A stretch of 64,000 nt of DNA from Nonomuraea africana. GTDB lineage: Bacteria; Actinomycetota; Actinomycetes; Streptosporangiales; Streptosporangiaceae. The DNA lies in contig NZ_JADBEF010000001.1 in NCBI RefSeq assembly GCF_014873535.1, forward strand, positions 6,076,001 through 6,140,000. The letters are read 5' to 3'. The position numbers and the translations under genes were made by a program. Below are positions 63,522 to 64,000 of this stretch, piece after piece. Under the pieces are notes generated by a model. It was given only the letters and a program-made list of their open reading frames with translations, was not told where the DNA came from and searched no databases. Within the stretch, counting starts at the first letter, position 1. Each line of letters starts with the position of its first letter.

Positions 63522-64000
63522 TCACCACCTGCGGCGGCGGGCGGAGCGCAGCCTGCCGAGGATGCGGGTGACCTGATCGGGCGCCGGTTTCCAGCCGCAC
63601 TCGATCAGGGCGTTGGCCACCTGCTCGACGAGGTCGGCGCCGCGCCCCGGGATCACGTCACGGCGGACGGTGATGACGCGCCATCCCGCGGTGCGCAGGG
63701 CGGCGCGGCGGCCAAGGTCGCGCCTGCGGTCGGCGGCCGAGGTGTGGTGCTCGTGGCCGTCGTACTCGACGGCGAGCATGAAAGCCGGCCATCCGAGGTC
63801 GAGGTGGACGAGACGGCCGCCGGGCAGGTCGACGCGGATCTGGGTGGCGGGGCGGGGCAGCCCGCCCTCGACGAGGATGACCCTGAGCCAGCTCTCCCGA
63901 GGGGAGGCGGCGCCCCTGTCGGCCATCGCGAGCGTCTCCCAGAGGCCGCGGAAGCCCGTGGCCCTGCGCAGGAGGCCGTCGTGATCGACGCCGCGGCGCA
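63522..64000 (-). CDS. DUF559-type (restriction endonuclease-like) protein, 5' end missing
   Basis: The frame continues beyond the right edge; at least 158 residues are visible. The C-terminal DUF559 domain has PRPATQIRVDLPGGRLVHLDLGWP, VEYDGHEHH and ADRRRDLGRRAALRTAGWRV, with Asp/Glu residues of a Vsr/PD-(D/E)XK-like nuclease fold. An internal ATG at 63926 could look like a start, but the upstream frame (GLWETLAMADRGAASPRESWL) is clearly coding. Its stop faces the DUF2000 gene directly. Confidence 0.8.
   Translation of the reverse strand, partial: RRGVDHDGLLRRATGFRGLWETLAMADRGAASPRESWLRVILVEGGLPRPATQIRVDLPGGRLVHLDLGWPAFMLAVEYDGHEHHTSAADRRRDLGRRAALRTAGWRVITVRRDVIPGRGADLVEQVANALIECGWKPAPDQVTRILGRLRSARRRRW

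Overview
This is a GC-rich (about 70%) actinobacterial chromosome segment. Gene content (GlgE-pathway glycogen genes, lipoprotein transporters, a KstR/igr-type steroid operon, S8 peptidase with CBM2, many GTG/TTG starts, ATGA/GTGA overlaps) points to a soil-type member of the Streptosporangiales or a close relative; the species cannot be named from the sequence. No rRNA, tRNA or CRISPR array was seen.

Layout. (1) 1-11.7 kb: alpha-glucan metabolism. glgP (3' end outside the window) is divergent from glgE-treS-mak, and glgB follows after two inserted genes for exported proteins, one a copper amine oxidase-like protein with an altered cofactor motif. (2) 11.8-15.6 kb: two tandem secreted S8 peptidases, the second carrying a CBM2, each bounded by strong hairpin terminators. 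(3) 15.8-24.2 kb: sppA, a DinB protein, a flavin reductase, an OpuC-type osmoprotectant ABC operon, and a sigma-like protein with a C-terminal membrane anchor. (4) 24.2-35.3 kb: a steroid side-chain degradation block. The order fadD, fadE28, fadE29, chsH2, chsH1, ltp2 is that of the mycobacterial igr operon. It is divergent from kstR, and fadA5 lies close by. I found three sites resembling the KstR box, on the fadD, kstR and fadA5 promoters. (5) 35.3-53.0 kb: an L-fucose utilisation locus of a FadR-type GntR regulator, a nine-gene operon (hydrolase, dehydratase, two dehydrogenases, ABC transporter, mutarotase) and two divergent secreted GH95 genes. It is interrupted by a decayed IS200/IS605 element and a PE-domain/pseudo-ligase gene. 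The palindrome over the regulator's own promoter recurs before the catabolic operon. (6) 53.0-57.7 kb: a PadR module with a membrane partner and a CPBP protease, then two CYP125/CYP142-like P450 genes, each preceded by a site resembling the KstR2 box. (7) 57.7-64 kb: remnants of a transposase and an MFS pump, an erythromycin-esterase-like protein, an AraC regulator, a TetR-SDR-SMR-DUF2000 cluster and a partial DUF559 gene.

How it works together (inference). Trehalose is turned into branched alpha-glucan by TreS, Mak, GlgE and GlgB, and GlgP degrades it. GH95 enzymes release L-fucose outside the cell; it is imported and oxidised to pyruvate and lactate. P450s start sterol side-chain oxidation and the FadD/FadE/ChsH/Ltp2/FadA5 set shortens the chain under KstR-family control. 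Boundaries and motifs were read by eye; no database search was run.
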